Source: Streptomyces sp. ATexAB-D23 (GTDB lineage Bacteria; Actinomycetota; Actinomycetes; Streptomycetales; Streptomycetaceae). From it: a stretch of DNA of 42,524 nucleotides. Positions 1 to 8,987 of the stretch are shown here, in pieces. The notes below the pieces were generated by a model. The model saw only the letters and a list, made by a program, of their open reading frames with translations. It was not told where the DNA came from and did not search any database. The stretch's first letter is position 1; each line of letters begins with the position of its first letter. Location of the stretch: the NCBI RefSeq assembly GCF_000373645.1, contig NZ_KB892029.1, positions 1 through 42,524 on the forward strand, read 5' to 3'. Made by a program: the position numbers and the translations under genes.

Positions 1-278
1 TGGACATCGTCATCCCCTCCCTGGCCGCGTCCCTGGCCTCCGTCCACACCCAGCGACGGGCGATGGAAACCCAGATCAACACGCTTCTGGAGGCCCACCC
101 TCTTTCCTCGGTCCTGACGTCGATGCCCGGCGTCGGCGTCAGGACCGCCGCCGTCCTGCTGGTCACCGTCGGCGACGGCACCAGCTTCCCCACCGCCGCC
201 CACCTCGCCTCCTACGCCGGACTCGCACCCACCACCCGGCAGTCCGGGACCTCGATCCACGGCGAACACGCACCCCGA
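1..278 (+). pseudogene. IS110-family transposase, C-terminal fragment (cut off by window start and truncated at 3' end)
   Basis: The open frame enters from before the window (codons in phase with base 3) and reads through residues typical of the transposase_20 (C-terminal) domain of IS110/IS116/IS902 transposases, including SMPGVGVRTAAVLL and the segment SYAGLAPTTRQSG. Similarity stops abruptly after GEHAPR at about base 278. The rest of that domain, normally a further 60-80 residues, is missing, and the frame then runs through the reverse complement of an integrase fragment. The transposase is therefore broken at its 3' end, and the IS terminus is not recognisable. Whether the 5' part is intact cannot be seen here. 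Confidence 0.8.
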
Positions 279-288
279 AGCGGTATTG

Positions 289-541
289 CAGTGATTCGGT
301 CTTGTCCTCGGACGGGTTCACACCTTTGTCCGTCACGATCTTCACGCGCCTGCGCGAGTCCTCCCCCCAATACCTCCGGCGCCGGAAGCGGGTCCTTCAC
401 GTCCGGCTTCACGTACCGCTTCCTCGTCGTCCCCACGTCGGTGTGCCCGGTCCACTCGGCCAGTGGGTGATCCGGCACGCCGTTGACGGCGGGGTACGTC
501 AGGCAGGACGCCCGAGCATCGTACGGACGAAGCCCCTGGAG
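289..541 (-). pseudogene. Tyrosine site-specific integrase, C-terminal remnant
   Basis: On the minus strand this stretch reads as the catalytic end of a Streptomyces integrative-element (pSAM2-like) tyrosine recombinase. It contains the box-II arginine in PYDARASCLTY, the histidine in GHTDVGTTR and the tyrosine in KRYVKPDV. The residue three before the arginine is Tyr, where most family members have His. Nothing upstream of the arginine motif resembles an integrase, so roughly the first 300 residues are gone. The fragment is directly joined to the IS110 remnant. It is a relic of an excised or decayed integrated element. No tRNA gene that could be its attachment site is visible nearby. Confidence 0.75.
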
Positions 542-618
542 GCCCCTTCGTCCGCCCCGGTGGCAGCCCGACGAACGCGGCCCGACGATGGTCTGAGATC
601 CCATTCCCAGGAGGCTTG

Positions 619-1746
619 ATGAATTACAGGATCAGCGTCCTGTTCCGGGCCATCCCCGTCCTCATGGGTGCCGTTTCGGCCGCCCTGGGCGGTTACGTCC
701 TCGCCCACGCGTCCGGACCGAGCGCACGCGTCGCCGGTCTGGTGCTGGTCTTCCTGTCCGCGATCTGTCTGTGCCTCTTCGCCACCGCGGCCACGATCAT
801 CAGACAGCTCATCGACCGCTACACGGCTCTGGACCGGATCATGTACCCGGTCTTCGGCTTCGCGGTCAGCGGGGTCACCATCGGCTACGGGCTGTCCCTC
901 CTGACGGAGACACCGCGGCCGCCCCCCGATTTCGTCGCCGGGCATGTGGTCCTCGGGGTCGGGATGATCTGCGTCTGCGTCTCGTCCGTGGCCACTGCCT
1001 CCACCAGGTTCGTACAGATCACCAAGAACTCCGCGCTGCCCGAGGGGTCACCGCCCCTCTCACCGGCCCCCTTCGCCCCTCTCACCGTGCGCACGCTGCT
1101 GGCGCTCCCGGCCCTGGCGTCCCTGGTCACCTGGGCATGGGCCATTGTCCTGCTGGCGGGCGGGGGCGGCGGACTACCGAACGGGCGCTTCACCGCCGGG
1201 CACGTGATGGTCGGGCTGGCACTCGTCTGTACCTGCCTGATCGGCCTGGTGGCCAGTATTCTGCGGCAGATCCAGAACACCTACGCCCCGCGCGACCGTG
1301 TCCTCTGGCCCGCCGCGGCCGCCGCGCTCGGCGCGATCGGGATCGTATGGGGGCTGATCGTCATCGCTGTACACACCCGGCCCGCCCAGCTCGCCTGCGC
1401 CTATGTCCTGATCGGTCTCGGACTGATCTGCTGGAGCATCCTGAGCAAGGTGCTGCTGCTGGCCCTTGTCTGGCGGCGGACGGCTCCGCTGGCCAACCGC
1501 GTGCCACTGATCCCGGTGGGCACGGCCCTGCTCTGCCTGTTCCTGTCCACGTTCCTCTTCGAGTCCGCCGACCCCGCGGTGGTCGTCGCCGCGCGGGTCC
1601 TGGTCGGACTCGGAGGCATCTGCTTCTCGCTGTTCTCGATCGTCTCCATCCTCGAGAGCGGGACGAGCGGCGGCGACAGCGACGGGCCCGCGAGCAAGGC
1701 CGGCGGAACTCGTCCTCCCGACGACAGCGGCCGGGTCCCGTCCTGA
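619..1746 (+). CDS. YhiM-like (DUF2776) multi-pass inner membrane protein
   Basis: This 375-residue hydrophobic protein closely matches the layout of E. coli YhiM (about 350 residues). It has about ten membrane segments in repeated pairs, the recurring phrase F-V/T-A-G-H-V followed by a Gly/Cys-rich helix (near residues 105, 190 and 260), and the conserved run WRRTAPLANRVPLIPV. The C-terminal tail (last 30 residues) is polar and low in complexity. YhiM has been linked to acid resistance in E. coli; its transport role is unknown. The ATG at 619 is preferred over the TTG three bases earlier because AGGAGG ends at 614. The gene stands alone between mobile-element debris and a convergent operon, so its function cannot be inferred from context. 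The family match is confident, the physiological role is not. Confidence 0.82.
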   Translation: MNYRISVLFRAIPVLMGAVSAALGGYVLAHASGPSARVAGLVLVFLSAICLCLFATAATIIRQLIDRYTALDRIMYPVFGFAVSGVTIGYGLSLLTETPRPPPDFVAGHVVLGVGMICVCVSSVATASTRFVQITKNSALPEGSPPLSPAPFAPLTVRTLLALPALASLVTWAWAIVLLAGGGGGLPNGRFTAGHVMVGLALVCTCLIGLVASILRQIQNTYAPRDRVLWPAAAAALGAIGIVWGLIVIAVHTRPAQLACAYVLIGLGLICWSILSKVLLLALVWRRTAPLANRVPLIPVGTALLCLFLSTFLFESADPAVVVAARVLVGLGGICFSLFSIVSILESGTSGGDSDGPASKAGGTRPPDDSGRVPS

Positions 1747-1804
1747 TGGATCGTCCCGGGTCCGCTCACCGCCGCCCCGGGCCCGCCCGGCCGTGCGTCG
1801 GCGC

Positions 1805-3676
1805 CTACCGCCTCGGTTCCCAGGCCGCCGCGCACAGTGACTCGGCCACGGCGGCCGAGTAGCGGGCCGCGGTGAGCCAGTTGGTGGCGAATCCGTCGGT
1901 GTCGGCGGGGAGGAGGCGGCCGAAGTGGTCGCGGTCGCGCCGGGCCGCCGATGCGCACAGGGCGGTGAGGAGTCCGGCGGCCGTGGGAAGGCCCGCGCGG
2001 CGGAGGCGGGCGGCCTCGGCGGTGACGTCACCGAGCATGCCTAGGGCGGCGCGGCCCGCCGGGACGGTCTGGTCGATCCGGCGCTCCAGGAGGTGCAGCG
2101 GTGAGTACGCGCCCCAGTCCCCGGGCTGCGCCGGGGCGAGGTGTACGGGGGCTGCCGGGTCCGGGAGGTCCGCTCGGCGCAGGCGGTCCAGGCCGAGGTC
2201 GACCGTGCCCTCGCCCGCCGGGTGCGAGCAGGCGAGGAGGGTGAGCCGGGGGTGGGGAGCGGGCACCAGGCGGCCGATGATCCGCAGCCGGGTCCCCGGC
2301 GCCGTGGCCAGCAGCATCAGGTTGTCGCGGTGGGCCAGCGCCGGGTCGTCATCGGCGACGGCCAGGCGGACGGGGACGCCGCCCCCGCACAGCGCGAGCA
2401 GGCAGACGCCGTCCGGCTCCCTGACCGCGCCGAGGAGTTCGACCTCCAGGAAGAGCAGGTCGCTGCCGCCGCCACCCGTGTCCGCGTAGCGGGAGGTGGA
2501 CCGCAGGGCGCGGGCCGCCTGTTCGGACGGCGGTGTCTCCCACAGGGCGGCGAGCGGAGGCTCCGTCCACGCCGCACCCCGGGCGGTTACGGCCTTGACG
2601 CCCTTCCCGGCACCCAGCCTGCCGTCCGGGGAGACCGTCGCGCCCGAGACCGCCAGGCCGGCCCGGCCCAGCTCCCGGTGGGTGAGCGCGCTGTCCCCCA
2701 GACGCACGGCCCGGTCGGCCACGCCCAGGGCGCGCCCGGCGCCGCCGGGGGCCACGTCACCGACCGTGCAGAGACGCCCGTCGGGTGCGGCGACCCAGGT
2801 GCGGACACCGCCGTGCCCCGAGTCGGTGACCACGGGCTCGGTGAACAGGCCGTACAGACGCAGTGAGCCCTCCGGGCTGTACGGGCGGCGCGCGCGGCCT
2901 CGGACGGCGGCCAGCTCCGCACCGGCCGCTGTCCCCACCCGGTGGGCGGTGCCCAGGAGTTCGGCCAGAGCCGTGACGAGGTCGGCGGTGCGGTAGGAGG
3001 GGTCCCCCGAGCGGGCCGCGCGCAGCAGCGTGACGACGGAGAGCGCGGCGCCCGCGGGGCGCGGCAGGTTCCGGAGCCTGGCCGTGTGCGCGGCGCGGAG
3101 GAGGACCGACTGCGTGACGGCACCGGCCCCGTCCACGCCGGCCTCCAGCACGGCCGCGCCCGCCGACCACAGAGCGTCGGCCGCGGCACGCTCGGGCGGG
3201 CTCGCCGCCTCGGGCGGGGAGGCGGGGGTGGACTCGGCGACGGGGTCGGCGACCGGGTCGGAGGCGGACTCGGCGGCGGGGTCGGGGGGCGCCGCGGTGA
3301 GCTGGTCGGCCGGGTCCGGTGCCGCCTTCGGCACCGTCTCCGCGTCCGGGTCCTTCTCCGGGTCCTTCTCCGGGTCCGGTGCCGGGTCGGCCGTGGGGGC
3401 GGCGCAGGCGGCAGCCGCGCGGTGGACGCACGCCGGGGCGAGGAGACAGCCACAGGTGATGGCGTCCACCGTCGCCACCGTGCCGCCCGGGGCGTGCAGG
3501 CGCAGCTCGGTCTCGTCGTCGACCGCGATCGTCACCGTGTCCCCGTCTCGGTGCGTCGGACGGGCGCCGAGCTTGGTGACTGCCGCGTCCAGCCGCTTGC
3601 GCAGCCGGGGCGAGAGGTCCTCCACCAGCGTCGCCGTGACCTCCGGCGCGACGGGTGGCAGCTGGGCGGCGTTCAT
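1805..3676 (-). CDS. SWIM zinc-finger protein (YehQ-like)
   Basis: This 623-residue protein has a CxCx5CxH SWIM motif at Cys75, Cys77, Cys83 and His85 (CGCLLAPACVH), preceded by a short beta-rich region. SWIM domains bind zinc and mediate nucleic-acid or protein contacts. Residues 95-160 form an Asp/Pro/Glu-rich linker with tandem DPEK repeats. The remaining 450 residues are a globular region without a motif I recognise. The ATG at 3676 overlaps the stop of the upstream VWA gene as ATGA, and GGGGAGA lies just upstream, so translation is probably coupled. It is the last gene of a MoxR/VWA operon. In E. coli the SWIM protein YehQ lies beside the equivalent AAA+ and VWA genes, which supports the assignment. 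Its biochemical activity is unknown. Confidence 0.8.
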   Translation of the reverse strand: MNAAQLPPVAPEVTATLVEDLSPRLRKRLDAAVTKLGARPTHRDGDTVTIAVDDETELRLHAPGGTVATVDAITCGCLLAPACVHRAAAACAAPTADPAPDPEKDPEKDPDAETVPKAAPDPADQLTAAPPDPAAESASDPVADPVAESTPASPPEAASPPERAAADALWSAGAAVLEAGVDGAGAVTQSVLLRAAHTARLRNLPRPAGAALSVVTLLRAARSGDPSYRTADLVTALAELLGTAHRVGTAAGAELAAVRGRARRPYSPEGSLRLYGLFTEPVVTDSGHGGVRTWVAAPDGRLCTVGDVAPGGAGRALGVADRAVRLGDSALTHRELGRAGLAVSGATVSPDGRLGAGKGVKAVTARGAAWTEPPLAALWETPPSEQAARALRSTSRYADTGGGGSDLLFLEVELLGAVREPDGVCLLALCGGGVPVRLAVADDDPALAHRDNLMLLATAPGTRLRIIGRLVPAPHPRLTLLACSHPAGEGTVDLGLDRLRRADLPDPAAPVHLAPAQPGDWGAYSPLHLLERRIDQTVPAGRAALGMLGDVTAEAARLRRAGLPTAAGLLTALCASAARRDRDHFGRLLPADTDGFATNWLTAARYSAAVAESLCAAAWEPRR

Positions 3677-6600
3677 GCGGTCTTCTCCCCTATCCAGCGG
3701 GCCAGTTCGAGTGGGCTGAGCGCCGCCACGGGCATGCCGGCGGCCACGAGCTGCCCCGCGACGCCCGTCGAGTAGCGGGGCCGGCCGGCGTCGTCGAGGC
3801 TCGCGCATCCCAGGACGTGGCAGCCGGCGGTCACCAGGGCCCGCACCTCGGCGAGCAGTCCGCCGAGCGGCGCGCCCTCCTCGAAGTCGCTGATGACGAC
3901 GACGAGGGTGCGGCTGGGCACCTCGATCAGGCTGCGGGCGTGCCGCAGACCTGCGGCGATGTGCGTACCCCCGCCCACGCTCACCTCCAGCAGGAGCGAG
4001 AGGGGATCGTGCACATGGCCGGTGAGGTCGACGACCTCCGTGGAGAACGCCAGGAAGTGGGTGCTCAGGGTCGGCACCCCGGCGAGTACGGAGGCGGTCA
4101 GCGCCGACCAGATCGTGGACGCTTCCATGGACCCGGAGACGTCGGTGACCAGGATCAGGCGCCAGTCGGCCGACCGGCGGCCGCGGCCTCGGAACACCGG
4201 CTTCTCGGGGATCACTTGGACCGTTCCGTCGGCCGTCCGGCGGGCGGTTGCCAGGTTGGCGCGCAGCGTGCGCGGCAGGTCCAGCCGGCCGCCGGGGCGG
4301 CGCGTGGGCCGGGCCAGCATCGTGCCCGTGAGGGCGGGGCGCAGCCGGGTGGTGAGCTGCCGGGTCAGTTCGTCGACCAGGCGGCGGACCAGCGGCCGGA
4401 GCGCGGCGAGGCGGGCCTCGGGCAGGCCGCCGGCGTACCGCAGGACCGTGCGGAGCAGTTCCACGGAGGGGGTGGCGGCAGCCGGGTCGAGCTCGGTGAG
4501 AACGTCCGGCCGGCCGGTCGCGGCCGCCGCGGCGAGTACTTCTTCACGGACACCGGGGCCGAACAGCGCGGCCAGTTCCTCGGACCACTCGCGGACGCCG
4601 GGGAACGAAGGCTCCCGGCCGCCGCGCGAACCGTAACCGCCACCGGGTCCCGGCAGGCCGCCACGGGAACCCTCGCCGTGGCCCGCGCCGTAGAGCTCGT
4701 CCAGAGCGGTCGCCAGGCGGCCGGCGCCGGACGGCAGCCGGTCGGGCCGCCGGCCGAGCACGAGCCGCCACCGGTCGGCGGGCGCGAGGGTCCGCACGGG
4801 ATCGGCCTCGGTGGGAGCCGGGGCCTCGCTGGGTGTTTCGGCCTTCGTGTGGGCTGGGGCCTGGGTGGGGGCCGGCGCCTGGGTGGGGGCCGGGGCCTCG
4901 CTGGGTGTTTCGGCCTCGCTGGGAGTTGCTGCCGCGGTGAGGGTTGCGGGTGCGGGTGCGGCGGCGGGTACGTCGAGGGGGTGCCTCGCGGCTCGGTCGC
5001 CGGGCAGCGGTGGGAACCCGTCGTCGGGCGCGGGCGCGGGTGGCGGGACGAGACCGAGCGCGGGAGGCGGGGCAGACCGGCCGGGGTCGTGCGCGGGAGG
5101 CGGGGCAGACCGGCCGGGGTCATGCGCGGGGGGCGGGACCGGCAGGCCGAGGCCGGTGAGGAGGTCTCGGGCCGCGAGGTCGGCGGCCGTGCGGCGGGCC
5201 TGCTCGGCCGGATCGTCCGCGTCGAGGGTGTCCACCCGTTCGCCCAGCCGCTCCTCGATGGTGTCGAGGAGCCGGTCGCGGGCGGCCGGACTCAGAGTGT
5301 CGAAGCCGCCGCGCAGGGCGGGCAGCCGGGCCAGGAACGCGTTGTCGTCCAGCTCGACGACCCGGTGCAGCAACGGGTCCAGGGCTCCGACGCCGACGGT
5401 CAGCAGGGGGCCCGCCACGGTCAGGACGCCGGTGAGGCGGGCGGTGAGCGCGGCCCGGGAGGCGCTGTCCGCGGCTCCGTCGACCCAGGAGGCGACGCGC
5501 CCTCCGAAGGCCTCGGCCTCCTCGTGGCCCGTGAGCACCCGGACCGCTCCGGCGGCCGCCGCGATCAGCGGGGTGCCGTCTGCGGCGAGCCGGGCGAGGG
5601 CGTCGGTGAGCCGGATGCCGCCCACCCGGTCGGCTCGCTGGGACAGTTCGAGCAGCGCGCGGGCGTCCGCGGGCTCCTCGGAACCCGTCAGGCCGTCGAC
5701 CTGGCGGACCGCCGCCGAGGTCAGGAGTTCGGCCGCCCGCGCGGTGCGGGCGGACCGGGCGGGGGCGTCGGCGCCCGGGTCCTGTGGGCCGTCGGGGGCG
5801 GCCGGGCCCGTCAGATGGCCGGCGTCGATCCGGTCCAGCAGGTCGAGCCCCGCGAGGAGCTCGGGAAGGGTACCGCTCGCGGGAAGTACGGCCGCCAGTT
5901 CCGTCAGCCTTTCGCCGGCCAGGGCGGGAAGCCCGCACTGGGCGGCCTCGGTGAGGCCGTGGACGACCTGGGCGGCCGTCGGGCCGCCCTCCGCCCGCTC
6001 GGCTCCGTGCCGCTGCCGCAGCACACCCTCGGCCGCCTGGGCCGGGGTGACACCACGGGCCCCCGCCGCGGTGAGCATCGCGGCCGTCGCCGGCGTCCAC
6101 CGCACCTGCCAGCGCGTCGTGAGTCCTTCCGTGCCCGCCGCGCCGGTCACCTCCTGCTCCCGCGCGTAGGGGATGCCGCACACCGTCAGCCTGCGCAGCA
6201 GCAGTTCGCGGCGCCGGTCCAAGGCGGAGCGCGCCGGGTCGAGCCGGAGGTCGCGCGGCGTCTTCTCGTGCGTGTCCCCGGGGCCGGGGAGGGAGAGCGC
6301 CTCGGCCTCCGCCTCGACGGCGGGTCCCAGTCCGCTGCGCGGGGCGGCGGACGCGGGCCGTCCGGTACGGGCTCCGACCAGTACGCGTTCGAGTGCCTGA
6401 GCGACCGCGCGGCCGGTGCCGTAGGTCTCGCCGCGCCCCAGCACCGTCTGTACGGCTTCCAGGAGTTCGCCGCGGCCGGGGGCGGGCAGATCGCGCAGGC
6501 GGGCCAGGTCACCGGCCACCCGGACGATCTCCCGCCCGTCCGCCGGCCCGTAGGGGTGGCCCTGCTCGCGCAGGGCGGCGCAGACACGGACCGCGGTGCG

Positions 6601-7761
6601 GATCAGCGCCTCGTGCAGCGCGTCCGGGTCCCCGGCGGCCTCCAGGACGATGTGCTGCCACTCCGGATCGCGGATACCCGCCGGGTAGCCGGACCGCGCG
6701 TCGAGCAGCGCGTAGGTGTACGGGACCAGGGAAACCGTGTATTCCGCCAGCCCGGCAGCGCCGTCCGCGTGGCCCTCGGGGGCGGGATCACCGGCCGCCG
6801 GCATCCCCGCCGCCTCGGACACGGGTCCCCCAGTCGCGTGCCCCAGCAGCGCCGGGGTGTGGAAGGCCCCCACCACCACGGCGGGGCGGCGGCCGTTCGC
6901 CAAGGCCTCCGCGATGTGGGCGCGCATGCATGCCTCGCGTGCCAGGTCCGTGCCCCGCACCCCGTCCCGTGCCTCCGCCTCGTGGCGCAGCGCCCAGCCG
7001 GTGAGCAGGGCGGCGCGGCGGAGCGCCTCGGGGGTCGAGCCCGGGGCGAGGGTCTCCACCAGCCGGTCCCAGAGGTCGTCGCCGTCCCGGCCGGTGAGCC
7101 GGGAGCGGAGCGCGTCGGACAGGCCGTGCCCCTCCCCCGGCACGAGTGCGGGGGGAGGGGTGTCCGGACCGGCTCCCGCCCACGCCCGGTCGGCCAGTGG
7201 CAGATCGCAGGCCACGGCCCGGACCCCGTTTCTCGCCGCCCAGCGCAGAGCGACCAGTTCGGGCGAGAAGTCGGCGAACGGGTAGAAGGAGGGGCCCCGT
7301 TCGCCTGCCGGTCCCGAGCCGGGCACGGCGGCCAGCGCCACCGGCGCCTCGGTCTCCTCGTGGGCGAGCCAGCCCAGCCAGGGCTGGAACTCGGCGGGCA
7401 GTTCGACGAGGAGGACATCGGGCGCCGCCGCGTCCAGCAGGGCCGGAAGGGCGGCGGCCAGCGAGGGCGCGTGGTGGCGCACCCCGATCAGGAACGGCAG
7501 CCCCGGCCCGGTCGCCGCGAGGGCCGCCACCGCACCCTCCGGCGAGGCGGGCCCGGCACCCTCCGGCGCGGCGGGCGCGGCGGACCCGGCGCCCTCCGGC
7601 GCGGCGGGCCCGGCACCCCCGGGCGCGGCGGCCGGGCCCCCCGTCCGGGAGGCGGCCGGTCCGGCGGCGGTGGGCGACGCCTCGGCGGCGGCCCGGGGCC
7701 CCGCCGCGGTGGGCGACGTCTCGGACACGAGCCGCGGCTCGGGCGTGGTCGACTCGGTCAC
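3673..7761 (-). CDS. Fused DUF5682 (YehM-like) and von Willebrand factor A (YehP-like) protein
   Basis: This 1362-residue chain has four parts. Residues 1-85 are an Ala/Pro/Gly-rich leader. DUF5682 follows, opening with the signature FLIGVRHHAPS. A low-complexity repeat linker rich in Pro, Ala, Thr and Glu lies at about residues 880-985. The C-terminal VWA domain has a complete metal-ion-dependent adhesion site: DVSGS at Asp1207, then GGGTH and SDFEE. In E. coli and many other bacteria the DUF5682 and VWA proteins (YehM, YehP) are separate. MoxR/VWA pairs act as metallo-chaperone or remodelling machines, as in RavA-ViaA and NorQ-NorD. The GTG at 7761 is preferred because GGAGAA lies about 6 bases upstream and it begins 2 bases after the ATPase stop. 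A GTG at 7794 would add 11 residues. The target of the complex is unknown. Confidence 0.82.
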   Translation of the reverse strand: MTESTTPEPRLVSETSPTAAGPRAAAEASPTAAGPAASRTGGPAAAPGGAGPAAPEGAGSAAPAAPEGAGPASPEGAVAALAATGPGLPFLIGVRHHAPSLAAALPALLDAAAPDVLLVELPAEFQPWLGWLAHEETEAPVALAAVPGSGPAGERGPSFYPFADFSPELVALRWAARNGVRAVACDLPLADRAWAGAGPDTPPPALVPGEGHGLSDALRSRLTGRDGDDLWDRLVETLAPGSTPEALRRAALLTGWALRHEAEARDGVRGTDLAREACMRAHIAEALANGRRPAVVVGAFHTPALLGHATGGPVSEAAGMPAAGDPAPEGHADGAAGLAEYTVSLVPYTYALLDARSGYPAGIRDPEWQHIVLEAAGDPDALHEALIRTAVRVCAALREQGHPYGPADGREIVRVAGDLARLRDLPAPGRGELLEAVQTVLGRGETYGTGRAVAQALERVLVGARTGRPASAAPRSGLGPAVEAEAEALSLPGPGDTHEKTPRDLRLDPARSALDRRRELLLRRLTVCGIPYAREQEVTGAAGTEGLTTRWQVRWTPATAAMLTAAGARGVTPAQAAEGVLRQRHGAERAEGGPTAAQVVHGLTEAAQCGLPALAGERLTELAAVLPASGTLPELLAGLDLLDRIDAGHLTGPAAPDGPQDPGADAPARSARTARAAELLTSAAVRQVDGLTGSEEPADARALLELSQRADRVGGIRLTDALARLAADGTPLIAAAAGAVRVLTGHEEAEAFGGRVASWVDGAADSASRAALTARLTGVLTVAGPLLTVGVGALDPLLHRVVELDDNAFLARLPALRGGFDTLSPAARDRLLDTIEERLGERVDTLDADDPAEQARRTAADLAARDLLTGLGLPVPPPAHDPGRSAPPPAHDPGRSAPPPALGLVPPPAPAPDDGFPPLPGDRAARHPLDVPAAAPAPATLTAAATPSEAETPSEAPAPTQAPAPTQAPAHTKAETPSEAPAPTEADPVRTLAPADRWRLVLGRRPDRLPSGAGRLATALDELYGAGHGEGSRGGLPGPGGGYGSRGGREPSFPGVREWSEELAALFGPGVREEVLAAAAATGRPDVLTELDPAAATPSVELLRTVLRYAGGLPEARLAALRPLVRRLVDELTRQLTTRLRPALTGTMLARPTRRPGGRLDLPRTLRANLATARRTADGTVQVIPEKPVFRGRGRRSADWRLILVTDVSGSMEASTIWSALTASVLAGVPTLSTHFLAFSTEVVDLTGHVHDPLSLLLEVSVGGGTHIAAGLRHARSLIEVPSRTLVVVISDFEEGAPLGGLLAEVRALVTAGCHVLGCASLDDAGRPRYSTGVAGQLVAAGMPVAALSPLELARWIGEKTA
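5059..5127. repeat. 33-bp tandem repeat inside the DUF5682-VWA linker
   Basis: Two nearly identical 33-bp units (5059-5091 and 5092-5124, differing by a g/a change near the end) begin a third partial unit. On the minus strand they encode the tandem peptide APPPAHDPGRS. The neighbouring stretch 4805-4930 holds further short repeats encoding APTQAP and ETPSEA units. Both lie in the flexible linker before the VWA-proximal region. Copy number is likely to vary between strains through replication slippage. Confidence 0.8.
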
Positions 7762-7763
7762 CG

Positions 7764-8987
7764 TCAGTTCTCCAGCACCGTGCGCAGGTCCCACAGGGCG
7801 CGCCAGGTGGCCGACCCCTGCTCCGCGCGCCTGCGTACCGGACCGTCCCAGTACCCCAGCAGCCGTGCCACGTCGGCGGGGTCGTCCTTGCGGACGACTC
7901 CGAGCATGTGGCCGGGCAGGAGGGAGAGCACGTCCCGGTCGCCGGGGAAGTAGGCGGCGGCCAGGCCCAGGGAGCCCGCGACGGAGACCGCCTCCGCCGT
8001 GCTCATCACCGTGGAGGGCCGTTCGACCTCCCAGCCCTCCACGGAGCGCCCCTCGCGCAGGTCCCGGAAGGCGGTGACGAGGGCTTCGAGTACCGCGTCG
8101 TCCACCTGGTAGGCGGCGCCCACCCGTTCGACGGCCGCCCGCGACTGGCGGCGGACGAGCGCGGTCTCGGCGTCCACGTCGCCGATGGGGCCCACGGTCT
8201 CGAAGTTGAAGCGCCGCTTCAGCGCGGCGGACATCTCCGAGACGCCCTTGTCCCGCAGGTTGGCGGTGGCGATGAGGGTGAACCCGGGGGCCGCGTGCAT
8301 CTGCGCGCTCTCGCCGCCCGCCAGTTCGGGAACCGCGATCCGCCGCTCCGAGAGCAGGGACACCAGGGCGTCCTGGACCTCGGGCAGACAGCGGGTGACC
8401 TCCTCGACGCGGGCCACGGCTCCCCGGGTCATGGCGGTGAGCACCGGGGAGGGCACCAGGGCCTGTTCGGTGGGGCCCTGGGCGAGGAGCAGCGCGTAGT
8501 TCCAGCCGTACTTGAGCTGGTCCTCGGTGGTGCCCGCGGTGCCCTGAACGGTGAGCGCGCTGGTGCCGCAGACGGCCGCCGACAGCAGCTCGGAGAGCAT
8601 GGACTTGGCGGTGCCCGGTTCACCGACGAGGAGGAGACCGCGCTCTCCGGCAAGGGTGACCACGCATCGTTCGACGAGGGCGCGCTCGCCGACGAACTTC
8701 TGCTCGATCACCAGGCGGCGCGGCACCCCGGCCGCGGGTACGGCGCCCTTCGGCAGGCTCAGCGCCTCACCCGCGCTGCCCATCACGAAGGTGACGACGG
8801 CGCGCGGGGTGAGCAGCCAGCCCGGCGGCCGGGGCCCGGAGTCGTGGGCGGCGAGGAAGGCCAGTTCGGCGGCGTACCGGTCCTCGGGCAGGGTGATCTG
8901 GCGGTGCTCCCGGCCGGGCGCCATCGTCCGGCCGGGGACTGTGCCCGTGGTGGTGCTGTCCGTGGTGGTCATGGTGTTGTCCGTCAT
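7764..8987 (-). CDS. MoxR-type AAA+ ATPase (YehL-like)
   Basis: This 407-residue protein has a Walker A motif (GEPGTAKS, residues 122-129), a Walker B region reading VARVEEVTR, a sensor-1-like TANLRDKGV segment and an arginine-finger region, AALKRRFNF. In most MoxR proteins the Walker B sequence ends in Asp-Glu; here it is Glu-Glu. The first 30 residues are Thr-rich and probably disordered. MoxR ATPases work with VWA-domain partners, and one is encoded immediately downstream after a 2-base gap. The ATG at 8987 overlaps the upstream stop as ATGA, which fixes the start. The organisation matches YehL in the E. coli yeh region. The family is certain; the client protein is unknown. Confidence 0.9.
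   Translation of the reverse strand: MTDNTMTTTDSTTTGTVPGRTMAPGREHRQITLPEDRYAAELAFLAAHDSGPRPPGWLLTPRAVVTFVMGSAGEALSLPKGAVPAAGVPRRLVIEQKFVGERALVERCVVTLAGERGLLLVGEPGTAKSMLSELLSAAVCGTSALTVQGTAGTTEDQLKYGWNYALLLAQGPTEQALVPSPVLTAMTRGAVARVEEVTRCLPEVQDALVSLLSERRIAVPELAGGESAQMHAAPGFTLIATANLRDKGVSEMSAALKRRFNFETVGPIGDVDAETALVRRQSRAAVERVGAAYQVDDAVLEALVTAFRDLREGRSVEGWEVERPSTVMSTAEAVSVAGSLGLAAAYFPGDRDVLSLLPGHMLGVVRKDDPADVARLLGYWDGPVRRRAEQGSATWRALWDLRTVLEN

Noticed and set aside
1747..1804. CCCGGGTCC ... GGGCCCG as a terminator between convergent genes
   Set aside because: The arms are short and imperfect with a long loop.
3655..7953. A 1432-codon open frame on the plus strand opposite the VWA fusion
   Set aside because: It is a high-GC shadow: Arg/Gly/Ala-rich, no motif, and the minus strand has real domains over the same bases.
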